A DNA stretch of 64,000 nucleotides, from assembly GCA_904066235.2 (NCBI GenBank), contig CAJFCV020000006.1, positions 1,736,001-1,800,000 on the forward strand, written 5' to 3'. The stretch is from Bursaphelenchus xylophilus. Taxonomy: Eukaryota; Nematoda; Chromadorea; Rhabditida; Aphelenchoididae. The notes under the pieces were generated by a model that was not told the origin of the DNA, ran no database searches, and saw nothing but the letters and a program-made list of their open reading frames with translations. Positions within the stretch are counted from its first letter, which is position 1. Each line of letters starts with the position of its first letter. Below are positions 24,346 to 37,100 of this stretch, one piece after another. A program made the translations under genes and the position numbers.

Positions 24346-27300
24346 TCATTCATCGATCAACCCATATCCTTTTTGGGGCGGAGTTGTGGTCAAAATTTGT
24401 CGGAGTTCTCCCAAATTTTTGCGGGCGCTTTCGCCGCCCCGAGCCGCCATTTGGTAATACAGCAGGCGGGACAATCCAACGATCCCCACAGCCATGATGA
24501 TCATGATAAAAAAGGTCAGAAAGTTGATGTATCTGGTCCAAAGCAGTGTGTCATAGTAATTGGGAGCCGTATCTTGGACCGCTGTCGCATTTTCAGCGGC
24601 TTTTGTGGTGGTCTCGGCCAAATTTTGGGGGTTTTCCGGCGATATTGTACTAGATATTACTTCTGAAAATTTAATGGGGTAAATTTGAGTGTTCGAATGC
24701 CGTTCGGAGTGCCGAAACCGGGTCCAATTTGAAGTTTGTGGGATTTTTCTGGTAGTGGGAGTACTGTAGGTTACTGTAGAAGAGCCAAAAAATCTTGTCG
24801 AGCTCCCAAATCGTCGAGAATGGCCTTTTTTCCAAGGAAAATCGGTAAAATTTCGGTTGTGATGACTTTTATGGTCGAAAATTGTGGTTTGACGGGTGGT
24901 TGAAGAGGTTGTTGCTGAAAGGAAATGTAATTTAGACCTCAAAATGTAATGTTTTGGTAGAAAAATTTCAAAAAATACATTTTCAACTACATTCAAAATT
25001 GCACAGTGCAAAAATGTAGGCTTTTTTGAACTACAAAATTGCACTGTGCAAAATTCTAGGCTTTTTTCAGTTAAAAATCTGCACTGTGCAATTTCGTGGT
25101 AGAAAAAAGCCTACGTTTTCGCACAGTGCAAATTTTTAGTTCAAAAAAGCCTATAATTTTGCACTATGCTAAAATTTTTTTTAATTTAAAATCAAAAATA
25201 CAAAAAAAAACCCCGATTTTTTGCAAAAATGTAGGCTTTTTCAACTACGAAATTGCACAGTGCGAAACTCTAGGCTTTCTTAAACTACAAAATCGCACCG
25301 TGCAAAAATTGGGTATTTTTTTGTACTTTTTATTTTATATTTAAAAAATTAAAAAAAAAGTTTTTGCACAATGCAAAATTATAGGTTTTTTTAACTAAAA
25401 ATTTGCACTGTGCAAAATTATAAGCTTTTTTCAACTAAAAATCTGCACTGTGCAAAAAATTTTTTTTTTTGAAAAAATAAAATTTTCTGCCTCTAAAATT
25501 TTAAACTCACTCCCAACATCATCATCGGTTGAATTAGAGCACGGGCATCGGTTCCGCGTCCACGGCAGCCATCGAAATTTGTCTCTTGTGCAACAATTTT
25601 TTCGCCGAATTTCGGTCCCATTACTGTGCAAAATTCCCTGCAGACTTTCGAAATTAATCTTGTCCGTGGAGAGGGTGGAATTTTTTTCGACCTCGGCCAG
25701 AGTGTCCAGCCAAAAATGGACGCCATTCTCGTCAAAGTGTTGGTTATTTATTGGGGAGGGGAAAATTTTGGAAGTGGAGTTCAAATCCACCTTGATGTAG
25801 TAGAAATTTTGACCTTCCTTGTCCGTCTTGGGCCAGTCTGAAAATAAAAATGAGTTGAGAAAAAAATTTGGGTCCAAAAAAACGTGATTTTTTGAAAAAA
25901 AAATCAACGAAAAATCCGCACTGTGCAAAATTTTTTTTTTTTTTTCAAATCGAAAATTTTACTGTGTTACTTAAAATCGCGATTTACTTCCTAATTTGTG
26001 CCTATTTGTCTAACTACAAAACTGCACTGTGCGAAAACATAGGCTTTTTTCAACTAAAAATCTGCACTGTGCTAAATTATTTTTTTCAAATTGAAACTTT
26101 TAGTGTTTTTTGACGATTTACGCTCATTTTTCTAATCAAAAAATCTGCACAGTGAAAAATTCTAGGCTTCTTTCAACTACGAAATTGCACTGTGCAAAAT
26201 AATAGGCTTTTTTCAACTACAAAATTGCACTGTGCGTAAAACATCGAAAAAAGTTTAAATTTGGATAAAAAAAGGTTTTTTATTGGAAGGTTGTGTTGTG
26301 TAAGCGTCTTCAGAAATTTGTATTTTACATTTGAAAAAATTTCGAATCATAAAATTCAAAAAAAAATTTTTTTTTGCACTGTGCAAAAACGTAGGCTTTT
26401 TTCAACTACAAAGTTGCACTGTGCCAAAAAAATTTTTTCTGAGATTTCAAAAAATTTTTTCCCAAAAAATTCCTACCAGTATAAGGTTGTCCAGTCATCA
26501 CAAATCGTCTAATTACATCGGGGAAAAACTCTTTTATGAAGCTGGAATTTTCGCTTTCCAAATCGTCCAGTTCGGTGAAAATATCCTCCGCGGTCACTCC
26601 AATAAACGTCTCCCGTTTATTGACACTTGCCAATCGCACGAAAAACGCATTTTTTGCGGAATTTGCAATCTCGGCCGAGTCGTTGAAAAAGTTTTCGCAC
26701 GCGTTTAGCGAACTTTTCGAAAAATATCCGAACAAAGAGAGACTTTCGACACATTCCTCCTGCTCGTTGGACAAATTTTGATCCTCAAATTCGTTGGTGA
26801 TGGCCAGAAGGGGCTTGGAGTTGAAATATTTCTTGGGATTTTCCCATAAATCGCTGTAAATCAGGAGATTGTCGATTTGTGGGCGGAAAAGCGATGATTT
26901 TTGGGGAAAACCGGACGGAATTGCGGATATTAGAGTGTTGAATGAAGTGTTTTGAAGACAAAGAAGTTCGTCCGAGAGCGAGGAAGAGTTGTGACACTGG
27001 AAATAAAAAAAATTTAAAAAATAAAAAAATTTTTTTTTTTAAATTTCAAAAATTTTGGATAAAAATTTCAGAAAATGCGCTGCAAAGCAAGGAGAACTCG
27101 TATTTTACCTTTTCCAGAATTTTAATACCGCAAAAATTGAAATATTTTGCACAGTGCAAAATCGTAGGCTTTTTTCAACTAGAAAATTGCACAGTGCAAA
27201 AAACATCAAAAAAAGTTTTAAATTTGAATAAAAAAACGTTTTGATAGGAAGATTGTGCTGTGCAAAGGTCTTCAGAGATTCGTATTTTACAATTTAAAAA

Positions 27301-29822
27301 TCACAAAAACTTTAAAAAAAAATTTTTTTTGCACAGTGCAAAATCGTAGGCTTTTTTCAATTAGAAAATTGCACTGTGCAAAAAACCTCGAAAAAAGCTT
27401 GAATTTCAATAAAAAAAACGTTTTTATGGGAAGGTTGTGTCGTGAAAAGGTCTTCAGAGATTCGTATTTTACAATTTAAAAATTAAAAAATCACAAAAAG
27501 TAAAGAAAAAAATTTTTTGCACAGTGCAAAACCGTAGGCTTGTTTCAACTAGAAATTTGCACTGTGCAAAAAAATCAAAAACTAAAAAACGTAAATTACG
27601 ACGGTATGCCAAGTCAATAAAAAAGAGACGGAATGCCCTAACTCGTATTTTACAATCTCCAAAAATTTTTTCTTCATATGAAAAAATCAACTTACCCCCA
27701 CGGTTTCGCTGACTTCGACTGAAATTTTTTGGCTCGGATGATACAAAATTGGGGCTATTCCAGAAAACACAATAATTCTATTGAAATGTGAAGGATTGAT
27801 TCGGGTCGAAGTGGCCAAATAAATGACGTCATCGGCTCCAGCGCCTTGACCCATCAAAGCAACTCGGTCCGATGCTCCGCCAAAGGATCCAATCTCATGA
27901 TTGGTCCATTCCAAGGCTTGAATCAGGTCTAAAATACGATAAAAAAGTATATGAACAGAAAAAACGTATTTTACAAAAAAAATTTTTGTTACTTTTTTGC
28001 ACAGTGCAGTTCTCTAGTTGAAAAAATCCTATGGATTTACACAGAGCAGAATTTTAGTTGAAAAAACCCTATAGGGTTGCACCGTGCAGTGCCTTTGAAG
28101 TGAAAAAAATGCGTTTTTACGACTAAAATACGGAAAATTTTTCAACCTTATAAGAAGTAACGTATTTTACAAAAAATTTTTTTTTTAATTTTTGATTTTT
28201 TCACACAGTCCAATTTTTTAGAGAAAAACGTTTATTTTTGCATAGTGCAAGATGTCTAAAACATCGAAAATTTTTCAAAGCTTTTCAAAAACCCTATTTT
28301 ACAAAAAAATTTTTTGATTTTTTTGCACTGTGCAATTTTCTAATTGAAAAAAGCCTACATTTTTGCACTGTGCAACATACTCTAAAACTAAAAACTCCAA
28401 AACACAAAAAATTCCTCACCCCACAGTTGCAGATTATACGGAGCGGAGCCAGTCGACCTTCCCAGGTCCAGATTGCCGAAGATTCCTTGGCGATATTGAG
28501 GCACGACGACCACAAAATTTTTGCTCGCAAATTTTTTCACAATCAAATTTTCGTTAAATTTGGGGTCTTCGCGTAGGTCATATGGCGATGAATTTATGTA
28601 GAATATCACTGGGCATAATTTGGACTGAAAAAGAGGGACATTTTATACGAAAAATTTTAAAAATTTGGGAAAAATCAAAAAATTTTTTTTACCAAACATC
28701 GATTATCTGCAAAAATATTTATGTACAGGCAGTCCTCGCTGTAACTGGTGGCAACGTTGTCCAATGAATAGCCGGGGTAGCAGTTTGGACGATAAAAAGT
28801 CGCATTATAACGGCCAGTCCAGGCGTCCTTGGCCACCGCGTAGTGAAACCGTTGTTCGTTGGTCGGTGGGTTTGCATAAGGGACACCCTGAAAAAATGTT
28901 GTCTAGAAGGCCCAAAAATTCTATTTACTTTTAGTATTTATCTTTTTTCCGCACTGTGCAATCAAAAGTTTGCATTTCGCACGGTGCAGTTTAATTTTAT
29001 GCAAATTTCTTGATGCACAGTGCGACCAAAAGGAAAAAAATTTTAAGGGAAGTTGTCAACTGCCTCTGGCAATATCATAAACTTCTTTTTTAGTAGATAC
29101 GATATTTTCATTTCAAAATATTTCACACTCTTTGGACTGCACAGTGCAGTTTCAAAATTGCCGCACTGTGCGGCCAGTTTTCAATTTCGCACAGTGCGAA
29201 ATGTCGCTGTATACGCACGGTGCGTCATTTTACTCGTCGCAATTTTATCTGCAATCAATTTTTTATTTCGCACCGTGCAATCAAAAATTTTTTGTTTTCG
29301 CACCGTGCAGTTTAAATTCAAGCGAATTTCTTGATGCACAGTGCGACCAAAAGGGAAAAAAATTTAAGGAAAGTTGTCAACTGCCTCTGGCAACATACTA
29401 GAATCGGTTTTTTTTCGTAAATACAATATTTTCACTTCAAAGCATTTCATTTCTTTCGACTGCACAGTGCAGTTTCAAAATTGCCGCACTGTGCGGCCAG
29501 TTTTCAATTTCGCACCGTGCGAAATGTCGCTGCATACGCACTGTGCATCATTTTATGTGTCGCAGTTTTACTTCCAGTCAGATTTTTATTTCGCACCGTG
29601 CAATCGAGATTTTTTTGTTTTTGCACTGTGCAAAATTCAAACTTTGCTTGAAAAACATTTTTCCCGCAAAAAAATCAAAAAAAAACGACTTACTCTCCAC
29701 ACATTGACTTTTTGGTCTCCAGTGAGCAGCTGAACACCGCTTACCACTCCATTCGTGGTGCCGACTTCAACCGCACATGTGTAACATACGAAGCAGGTGA
29801 TGAACAGGAAAAGGTGCTTCAT
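24346..29822 (-). CDS. Cholinesterase-like membrane protein lacking the catalytic serine
   Basis: Seven exons join in frame to 725 residues: 29,694-29,822, 28,693-28,887, 28,420-28,624, 27,696-27,928, 26,477-26,996, 25,511-25,837, 24,346-24,914. Residues 1-16 form a signal peptide (KHLFLFITCFVCYTCA). The carboxylesterase fold follows, with GVPYANPP, the SEDCLYINIF disulfide/structural motif and FGGASDRVALMGQGAG. In active enzymes the last motif is G-E-S-A-G; here it is G-Q-G-A-G with Gly205 at the nucleophile, so hydrolysis is not expected. After residue 537 comes a Ser/Thr/Asn-rich stalk, one membrane segment (about 663-684, NFLTFFIMIIMAVGIVGL) and a 41-residue cytoplasmic tail. This layout matches the cholinesterase-like adhesion molecules (neuroligin, gliotactin, neurotactin). 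Adhesion or scaffold function is inferred from family. It is head to tail with ATR, 1.4 kb downstream. Confidence 0.9.
24975..25450. repeat. GCACNGTGC cluster in esterase-like gene intron
   Basis: Cores in both orientations fill the intron between the exons at 24,914 and 25,511. The switch of orientation near 25,085 makes a local inverted repeat. Confidence 0.8.
25910..26435 (-). repeat. GCACNGTGC cluster in esterase-like gene intron
   Basis: About eight cores with AGGCTTTTTTCAACTA links fill the intron between exons ending 25,837 and starting 26,477. It is related to the 23.4-24.2 kb composite (shares TTTTTTTCAAATCGAAAATTT). Confidence 0.8.
27140..27570 (-). repeat. GCACNGTGC pairs with a 180-bp higher-order unit
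   Basis: Two or three copies of a larger unit: a pair of cores, then AAAAAACGTTTT, a GGAAGGTTGTG text and TTCAGAGATTCGTATTTTAC. Copies end near 27,290 and 27,472; an older copy lies at about 26,220-26,330. It fills the intron between 26,997 and 27,695. Confidence 0.75.
27995..28385 (+). repeat. GCACNGTGC cluster in esterase-like gene intron
   Basis: A sparse group of cores in the AAAAAAGCCTA orientation, many damaged (for example ACAGAGCAG near 28,040). It fills the intron between exons ending 27,928 and starting 28,420. Confidence 0.65.
28940..29640. repeat. 321-bp direct repeat rich in GCACNGTGC
   Basis: Two full copies and a partial one lie in the first intron of the esterase-like gene. 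AGTTGTCAACTGCCTCTGG occurs at 29,051 and 29,372. Each copy has eight or so GCACNGTGC cores, yet the linking sequence is unrelated to the AGGCTTTTTT unit. Confidence 0.85.
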
Positions 29823-30190
29823 TCGGGTGGAATTTGATAATACAAGCGGGTTGTGAGCCCTTTTCTTGGTGCGTTTGGCGATTTCGGACTGATAAGATAT
29901 GTGTTTTCGAAATGATTTGGTTGATAATCATCCAAATGTTTTTATTGACAGTTTTCGATGTGGAAACAGTGAGAGCGTAAAGGTCAAGCGGTGAATAGCT
30001 TGGAAATGAAATGGACGTTCGTATTTTAAAAGATTTTCGGGATTAAAAAACAATGGATTTTAGGGCAAAATTTATATTATACTTGATATCAAATGAAAGA
30101 AAAAAGTGATTTTTGGAAAAACATTTGACTATAATCAATTTAAAATACTAGTAAAAAGTGTGACACGGCAGACTACACCAATTCTGATCA
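29823..30190. promoter_or_regulatory. Upstream region of the esterase-like gene
   Basis: Unique AT-rich sequence directly 5' of the esterase-like start codon. No TATA-like or other specific motif can be defended. It includes ATTATACTTGATATC near 30,071, a word shared with the adjacent tandem array. Confidence 0.3.
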
Positions 30191-30229
30191 ATTATTTACA
30201 ACATGAAATCAAAATTTATCGCTTTTTAA

Positions 30230-31160
30230 AGTTTTCACGTCAGCTGTTCATGGATAATATAATTTGATGCCCAACCTTCAAAATTCCTTACAAATACCTC
30301 AATTCTTCATGTTCCAGCCCAAAATGCTTCTTCGCATCTTCCACCTACCAAACCTTACGTTTTACAGCAAATTTTATATTATACTTGACACCTGATGTTC
30401 AAACCTTCAAAAAATCAAAATTTGTCGAAAAAATCTTCAATTTTTCTTTCTAAATACCTCAATCCTTCCTTTTTCTACCAAATAATCATTCTTGGCGTCT
30501 TCCACCTACCAAACCTTACGTTTTACAGCAAATTTTATATTATACTTGACACCTGATGTTCAAACCTTAAAAAAATCAAAATTTCTCTAAAAAATCTTCA
30601 ACTTTTCCTTCTAAACACCTCAATCCTTCCTTTTTCTACCAAATAATCATTCTTGGCGTCTTCCATCTACCAAAGCTTATGTTTTATAGCAAATTTTATA
30701 TTATACTTGACACCTGATGTTCAAACCTTCAAAAAATTATAATTTCTCGAAAAAATCTTCAGCTTTTCCTTCTAAATACCTCAATACTTCCTTTTTCTAC
30801 CAAATAATCATTCTTGGCGTCTTCCATCTACCAAACCTTACGTTTTACAGCAAATTTTATATTATACTTGACACCTGATGTTCAAACCTTCAAAAAATCA
30901 AAATTTGTCGAAAAAATCTTCAATTTTTCTTTCTAAATACCTCAATCCTTCCTTTTTCTACCAAACAATCATACTTGGCGTCTTCCACCTACCAAACCTT
31001 ACGTTTTACAGCAAATTTTATATTATACTTGACACCTGATGTTCAAACCTTTAAAAAATCAAAATTTCTCGAAAAAATCCTCCATTTTTCCTTCTAAATA
31101 CCTCATTCCATCTTTCTTCTATCCAATCATCATACCTAACTTCCTGCATCACTTCAAACT
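30230..31160 (+). repeat. 161-bp satellite-like tandem array
   Basis: Five to six copies with an exact 161-bp register: CTTACGTTTTACAGC (or CTTATGTTTTATAGC) starts at 30,354, 30,515, 30,676, 30,837 and 30,998. Units include TTTTATATTATACTTGACAC and CTTGGCGTCTTCCA. Copies are highly similar in the middle and decay at both edges. The array separates the esterase-like gene from the ATR stop codon. Confidence 0.95.
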
Positions 31161-31223
31161 TTCAACTTATCACCCATTTTATCTTCACCTTCTACTTAAC
31201 AATCTAACTTAATATTTACAGTG

Positions 31224-33926
31224 CTACACGAACGGGGACCATCCAAAATACATTCGGGACAATGACTCTTCGTCCATGGCGAGTTCAATGAGCTTGGAGA
31301 CGAGGACTCGTTCGTCGGTGATGGGTCCAATTTTGGGTTGTATTGTCGTGTGCAAATATCCGTCCAGGCGGTCGCGGACCAGCTCAATCCGGTCCTGCAC
31401 ACTGATGTTCGTCAAATTGGAGCGTCGAGTGTAGGTGGCGTGGTCGTTTTCGTCGTCGATTCGCCAATCGATCAGTGGGTCGTAGATGAAACTCTTCAAG
31501 ATCCGCAAAATCGCGGGCTTTTCGGCCTGGAGGAACTTGATTATGCGCTCAAACGCGATCCTGAACCGTCCTTCAACGCCGGTGGGGCCGAAGGCGTCGA
31601 CAACGTTTCGCGTTAGACGGAATGGAACTATCTGAAAAAAAAATTTTAACACAAAAAAAATAAAAAAAATCTACTAAAAACCACATTTTTCGTTCAACAA
31701 AAAGCCAAAAAAATGCCCCAAAATAGTTTGTCATACAATTGATTGGCTTATTTTATCAACATTATTTTCCGTCGCACTGTGCAAAAAATTTTTGGTGACT
31801 GCACCGTGCAAAAATTATTGACACTGCACTGTGCAAAAATTTTTTTTGTGACCGCACTGTGCAAAAAATTATTTTTCGCCGCACTGTGCAAAACATTATT
31901 TTCCATCGCACTGTGCAAAAAAAATTGTGATCGCACCGTGCGAAAAATTTTATTCTGTCGCACTGTGCAAAAAAATTTTTTGGTGACTGCACCGTGCAAA
32001 AAAAAAATTCACATTGCACTGTGCGCACTGTGCAAAAAAATATTTTCGATTGCACTGTGCAAACAAAAATTTTGTGACCGCACTGTGCAAAAAAAATATT
32101 TTTCTTCGCACCGTGCAAAAAAAAAAATCCGCGCCGTAAAAAAATTAAAAAATAAGTGCAAACTACGTTGTCTATTCTAAAAAGAAAAAAATACGATTGT
32201 AAATCCTCAAATTCATCCCCAAAATTCCCCAATTTACCAATTTTCTAACCAACTTTTCGACAAAAAAATGTGATAAATCATCTAAAATAAGGTCCAAACC
32301 TCTCGCTCTTTCCACGAACCTCGTTCCAAGCTCAATTTCACTTCTTCTTATCTCCCAATCATCCATATTCACTCACAAAATCTAAAAATTTTTAGCCATT
32401 TTTAGCCGCTTTTTCAAATCCGCACAGTGCAGTCAAAAAATTTTCAAAAATTCTCAAATTTCCCTCCAAAATAATCCCAAACTATATAAAAATTCTCGTC
32501 CTTACCTCAGGAACAGTCAACATTTCCCCGCTATTGAACAATAGATTGAAATCCACATGCATGACGTCACCATTTGTGGCGTCCACAAGAATATTTCCCA
32601 GATGCCGGTCGCCCAGCCCGACAATATGGCCGAGAGCTGACATTGCGGCCGTGGTTACGGTGTAGTTTCGTTGCTTTTGGTAGTAGGCCGAGGGGTTCAT
32701 CGCGGTCTTTCGGAGATAATTTCCCATTTCGGCGTGGAAAAGTGGTACCAGCTTGTCCTTGTAGATTCGGTAGAGCTCTTCTTTGGGCAGACGCTGAAAA
32801 ATGCCATTTTAATAAGAAATTATTCCATTTTTCACCACCAAAATCTTTGTTTTACCGTTTTTATAGCCAAATTCATTTTTTGCACAGTGCAAAATTTCCA
32901 AACTCAAAATTCCGGAAAAAATCGGTATAAACCCCAAAATTTTTTGATTTTACAGTACTCTATATGAGTCAACAAAACCGGAGCAGTCGAAAAAATTAGC
33001 ATCACACCTCAATCTACCACATTTTATACAAAAACAAATTTTTGCACTGTGCAGATTTTTCGGACTCAAAATTCCAAGGAAAAATCGACTGAATCTTCAA
33101 ATATTTTAATGTTACTGTGTTCCACATACCTCCAAAAATCTTGCAAAATCCATGAATAATAAGCTATAATCAAACCACTTCGTATTTTACAACTCTCAAA
33201 ATTTCGCACAGTGCAAAAAATCCACGTGTTATTTCCTGAGGGGATGAAATTCGAATCATATTACAATCAATGTTGCAGTATCCCAGAGACAGAAAAAACA
33301 TTTTTCAATAAGAAAATATTCAATTACACATATGCAAACATCAAAAATTATAAAAAAAAATCTGCACCGTGCGAAAATATTTCAGTCCCGATTTTACAGA
33401 ACCCCAAATAAAAAATGGTTTATAAAATCGTATTACAGTACCCCTAGAAGTGGTTTGAAGTCATAAAAAGACGAATAAAGTTAGCAGCCAATATAAAAAT
33501 CCGTATTTTACAATTTCAAAAAAACCCGCACTGTGCAAACACAAAGAAGTTGTCAAAAAACATTGAAAATCACATTTTGAAAGTAAAAAATAATCGTAAA
33601 AATTTTTAAAATAGGTGAGAAGGCCATTAAATTTTTTAAAACAGCTTCAAATAAAAAAAAATTTGAAAAAAAATAAAAAAACTTACTCCTTTTGACACCC
33701 TTTCCCTCAATTTAGCCAATGCGTCTCGATTTGTGCATCTTCCATTCTGAATACAGTTATTGAAGGTGTCCATGTGGGGGATCCACTCGATGATTCCGCC
33801 AGTTTCTTCTAACGGGACGACATGATACGTTCTAATGCGATAATCCCTGTTTTTCGTGTATCTGCTGGTCAACATTCGTCGGTTCAGCATCTAAAATCGA
33901 TTATTTTTTGCTCGGTACATTGAAAA

Positions 33927-33959
<33 letters not shown>

Positions 33960-34125
33960 AAAAAAAATTTTTTTTTTCAACTCGTATTTTACCCCTTACC
34001 GTTGCCAATTCCAGGAATCTCATGTCTTTTCGCAGTTCGTCTGTTGGTTTGCACAGAATCACATATTTTTCTCCGTCGGTTCCGATCAAAGTGAGGCGTT
34101 TTGGGCGGGCCAAGGAGTTTATTAC
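31224..34125 (-). other. ATR kinase and FATC domains (exons 27-30)
   Basis: Residues 1911-2251. ATP-binding Lys is K1936 in the VILCKPTDELRKD strand. Catalytic Asp is D2082 and Asn N2087 in GLGDRHLGNIL; the magnesium-binding Asp is D2101 in HVDFN. All key residues are present, so the kinase should be active. The activation loop leads into VPFRLTRNVVDAFGPTG, the ATR-specific signature. The PIKK regulatory segment and the FATC end (DEESLSRMYFGWSPFV) are complete. Stop TAG at 31,224-31,226. Confidence 0.95.
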
Positions 34126-37100
34126 CTAAAAAAATCAATTCAATGAATAAATAGCGTATTTTAACAAAAAAATTGATAAAAAATTTCGTAAAAAATATCA
34201 GAAATGAATTTAAAAAAATAAAAAAAATAATAAAACAATAAAAAATTATTTAAAAAAATAAAAAAAAAATAAAAAATTATAAAAAAATCCAAAAAAAATA
34301 TTTTTTAATGAAAAAAATCAAAAAAAAAATTTTAAATCGAAAATCATTTTAAAATAAAAAAAAAATTAAAAATTTCAAAAAACCTACATGGCAATCGCTG
34401 ACGACCTCATGAATCATCACACAATCCCTCGGAATCTCTCTAAACGGGCTATCCAAGTATTTGAAAAACAGCGGGATCGACGGTTTCATGATGTTCTTTT
34501 TATTTGCCGCTGACACTCGGCGATGTCCAGTGTGGATGAAGCTCATAAATTCGACAAAATTTTTCTTCAAGTCCAACGTATCCGCGTTGATTTTTATCGA
34601 GGAAATTCTGAAAAAAAATTTTTTTATTAAAAAAATATTTTTTTTTAAAAAATTATTTTTTATCGAAAAAAATATTTTTTTTTTCAAATATAAAAAAAAA
34701 TACCTGGCAAGATTATCAGCCAAAAATCGATACATATCGAGGACTGGTTTCACCTTTCTGTCGTGTTGTTTGGCGAGTTCGAAGACTCTGTTCATGGCTT
34801 CCGCTCGTTCTCCGACTAAAATAAATCAAATTATAGGGTCAAAAAAATCATAAACTTTTCGTATTTTTTCCCTCAAATCAAAATTTCAGCAAAAAATTTT
34901 ATTTTTTAATTTTTTTTGCACAGTGCAATTTCGTAATTGAAAAAAGCCTACGTTTTTGCACTGTGCAAATTCCTAGTTGAAAAAAGCCTACATTTTTGCA
35001 CTGTGCAATTTTCTAATTGAAAAAAGCCTACGCTTTTGCACAGTGCAATTTTCTAGCTGAAAAAAGCCTACATTTTTGTACAGTGCAAAAATCTAGTTGA
35101 AAAAAGCCTATACTTTTGCACAGTGCAATTTTCTAGTTCAAAAAAACCTACATTTTCGCACTGTGCAATTTTCTAGTTGAAAAAAGCCTATAATTTCGCA
35201 CAGTGCAATTTTCTAGCTGAAAAAAGCCTACATTTTTGCACAGTGCAATTTTCTAATTGAAAAAAGCCTATATTTTTGCACTGTGCAGTTTTCTAATTGA
35301 AAAAAGCCCACATTTTCGCACTGTGCAATTTTCCAGTTCAAAAAAGCCTATACTTTTGCACTGTGTAGATTTTCCCTCAAAATTCATCAACTTTTACGCG
35401 AAAAAGCTCAAAATCTCACATTTTTTCGTTGAACATCTCGCTTCGCCCATTGAGAGCAACGTGCATTGATGTGGGTATTCATTCAGCAACGACCGCATGA
35501 TCTCCATGACCACATCGGAGTCCTGTTTTTCGGCTTTTGAGAGTCTTGTGGCTAGCAGGGAGAAGACCAGATAAAATTTCTTCTTCGGCAAATCGTTGAA
35601 GGCTTTTCTGATGAGAACGAATGGGGGGTCGTAAGTGGTCACAAAGAACTTCTCTTCCTCTTTGGGTGGAGGGGGCGGAGCCTGAAAAACAAATTTAAAA
35701 AATAAAATAAAAATTGCACAGTGCAAAACCGTAAGCTTTTTTCAACTACAAAATTGCACAGTGCAAAATTCAAAAAAAAAATTTTTTTTAAATATGTAAA
35801 ATACGGTTCATAAAAAAAGATGCGATGACTCACATGACTTTTTCAACGCTTTTAAACCATATCCCAAGCAAAAATCGAACCTTTTTTGAACTAAAATTTC
35901 GCAAAGTGCAAAACCGTAGGCTTTTTTCAACTACAAAATTGCACAGTGCAAAATTCAAAAAAAAGTTTAAAAAATATGTAATATGCGGTTCATAAAAAAA
36001 GATGCTGCGACTCACATGACTTTTTCAACGCTTTTAAGCCATATCCCAAGCAAAAATCAAATGTTGTTTGAACTAAAATTTCGCACCGTGCAAAACCGTA
36101 GGCTTTTTTCAACTACAAAACTGCACAGTGCAAACAAAAAAAAAAATAAAAAAATGCAAATTTTTCTCTAAAATACCAAAAAATGCCAAAACCCATGTCC
36201 AAAAAAGGCTCACACTCGACTTATCAGCTTCTTTTTTCTGTTTCCTCGCCAATTCCCGGTTCGAATCCAGCCATGCGGTGACCATTCTGGGCATGACTTC
36301 GTGTTGGAAAGTGTCGCCGCGTCGCATCGTTTCGGTGCACAATCGAATCAACAGTCTAGCTGCTTGATCATGGGGCTGAAATCGGGTCATAATTCACAAA
36401 AAAATCAAAATAAAAAAAAAAAAAAAAAAAAAATTGAAAAAAATTTTCAAAATTCCAAGAAAAAATCGGTTGAAAAAATCGCAAAAACATCCAAAATAAT
36501 CCTCAGTGTGCCTGAAACCCTTTCCACTCCGGAAATTCTCAAAAAATCGCAAAAAAAATTTTTCAAAAAAACCAAAAAATTTCAAAATTCCAAAAAAAAA
36601 ATTGGTTCCAAAAATCCGAAAATAACAATTAAAACCAGCCTCATTGTCCTGACATTCCTCTAAAATACCAAAAAAACCCAAAAAAATCGCTCAAATTTCC
36701 AAAAATCCCAAAAAATTGCAAAATTTCCAAAATTTCCCTACCACTTCGAAGGCGCTGTCCACGAACATCGTATATCTGTAGAAAAACAGCTCACTGGCGG
36801 CTCCGAGTGCCTCCAGGTTCTTGCACAGCTTCAGGAGCTTCGAGGAGCCGCTAATTTGTTCCGTGGACATCATGTCCAGCATGGTGATCATGGATTCCTC
36901 CCAGCGTTTCGTGTCCTCCTGGCCGGCGAGGTGGGCCAACGTCTTGGAGTTGTGGGGGTGCTTGAAGCCGCTGTCCGCTTCCTCGGTTTGGGTTTCCAGC
37001 AGGTCCCAGCAGAGGGGGAAGTAGTCGGAAATGGCGCGCGCCATGATTTGGACCGGATTTTTCGAGGAATCCTTGAAAAATTGGGGTTTTAACGGTGAAA

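Noticed and set aside
23390..28385. GCACNGTGC arrays as exons or coding repeats of the esterase-like gene
   Set aside because: The exons on either side join in perfect phase without them, and the arrays contain stops in all frames.
36240..36275. tRNA B-box-like GGTTCGAATCC
   Set aside because: It lies within an ATR coding exon (AWLDSNRELARK region) and no A box or cloverleaf can be drawn.
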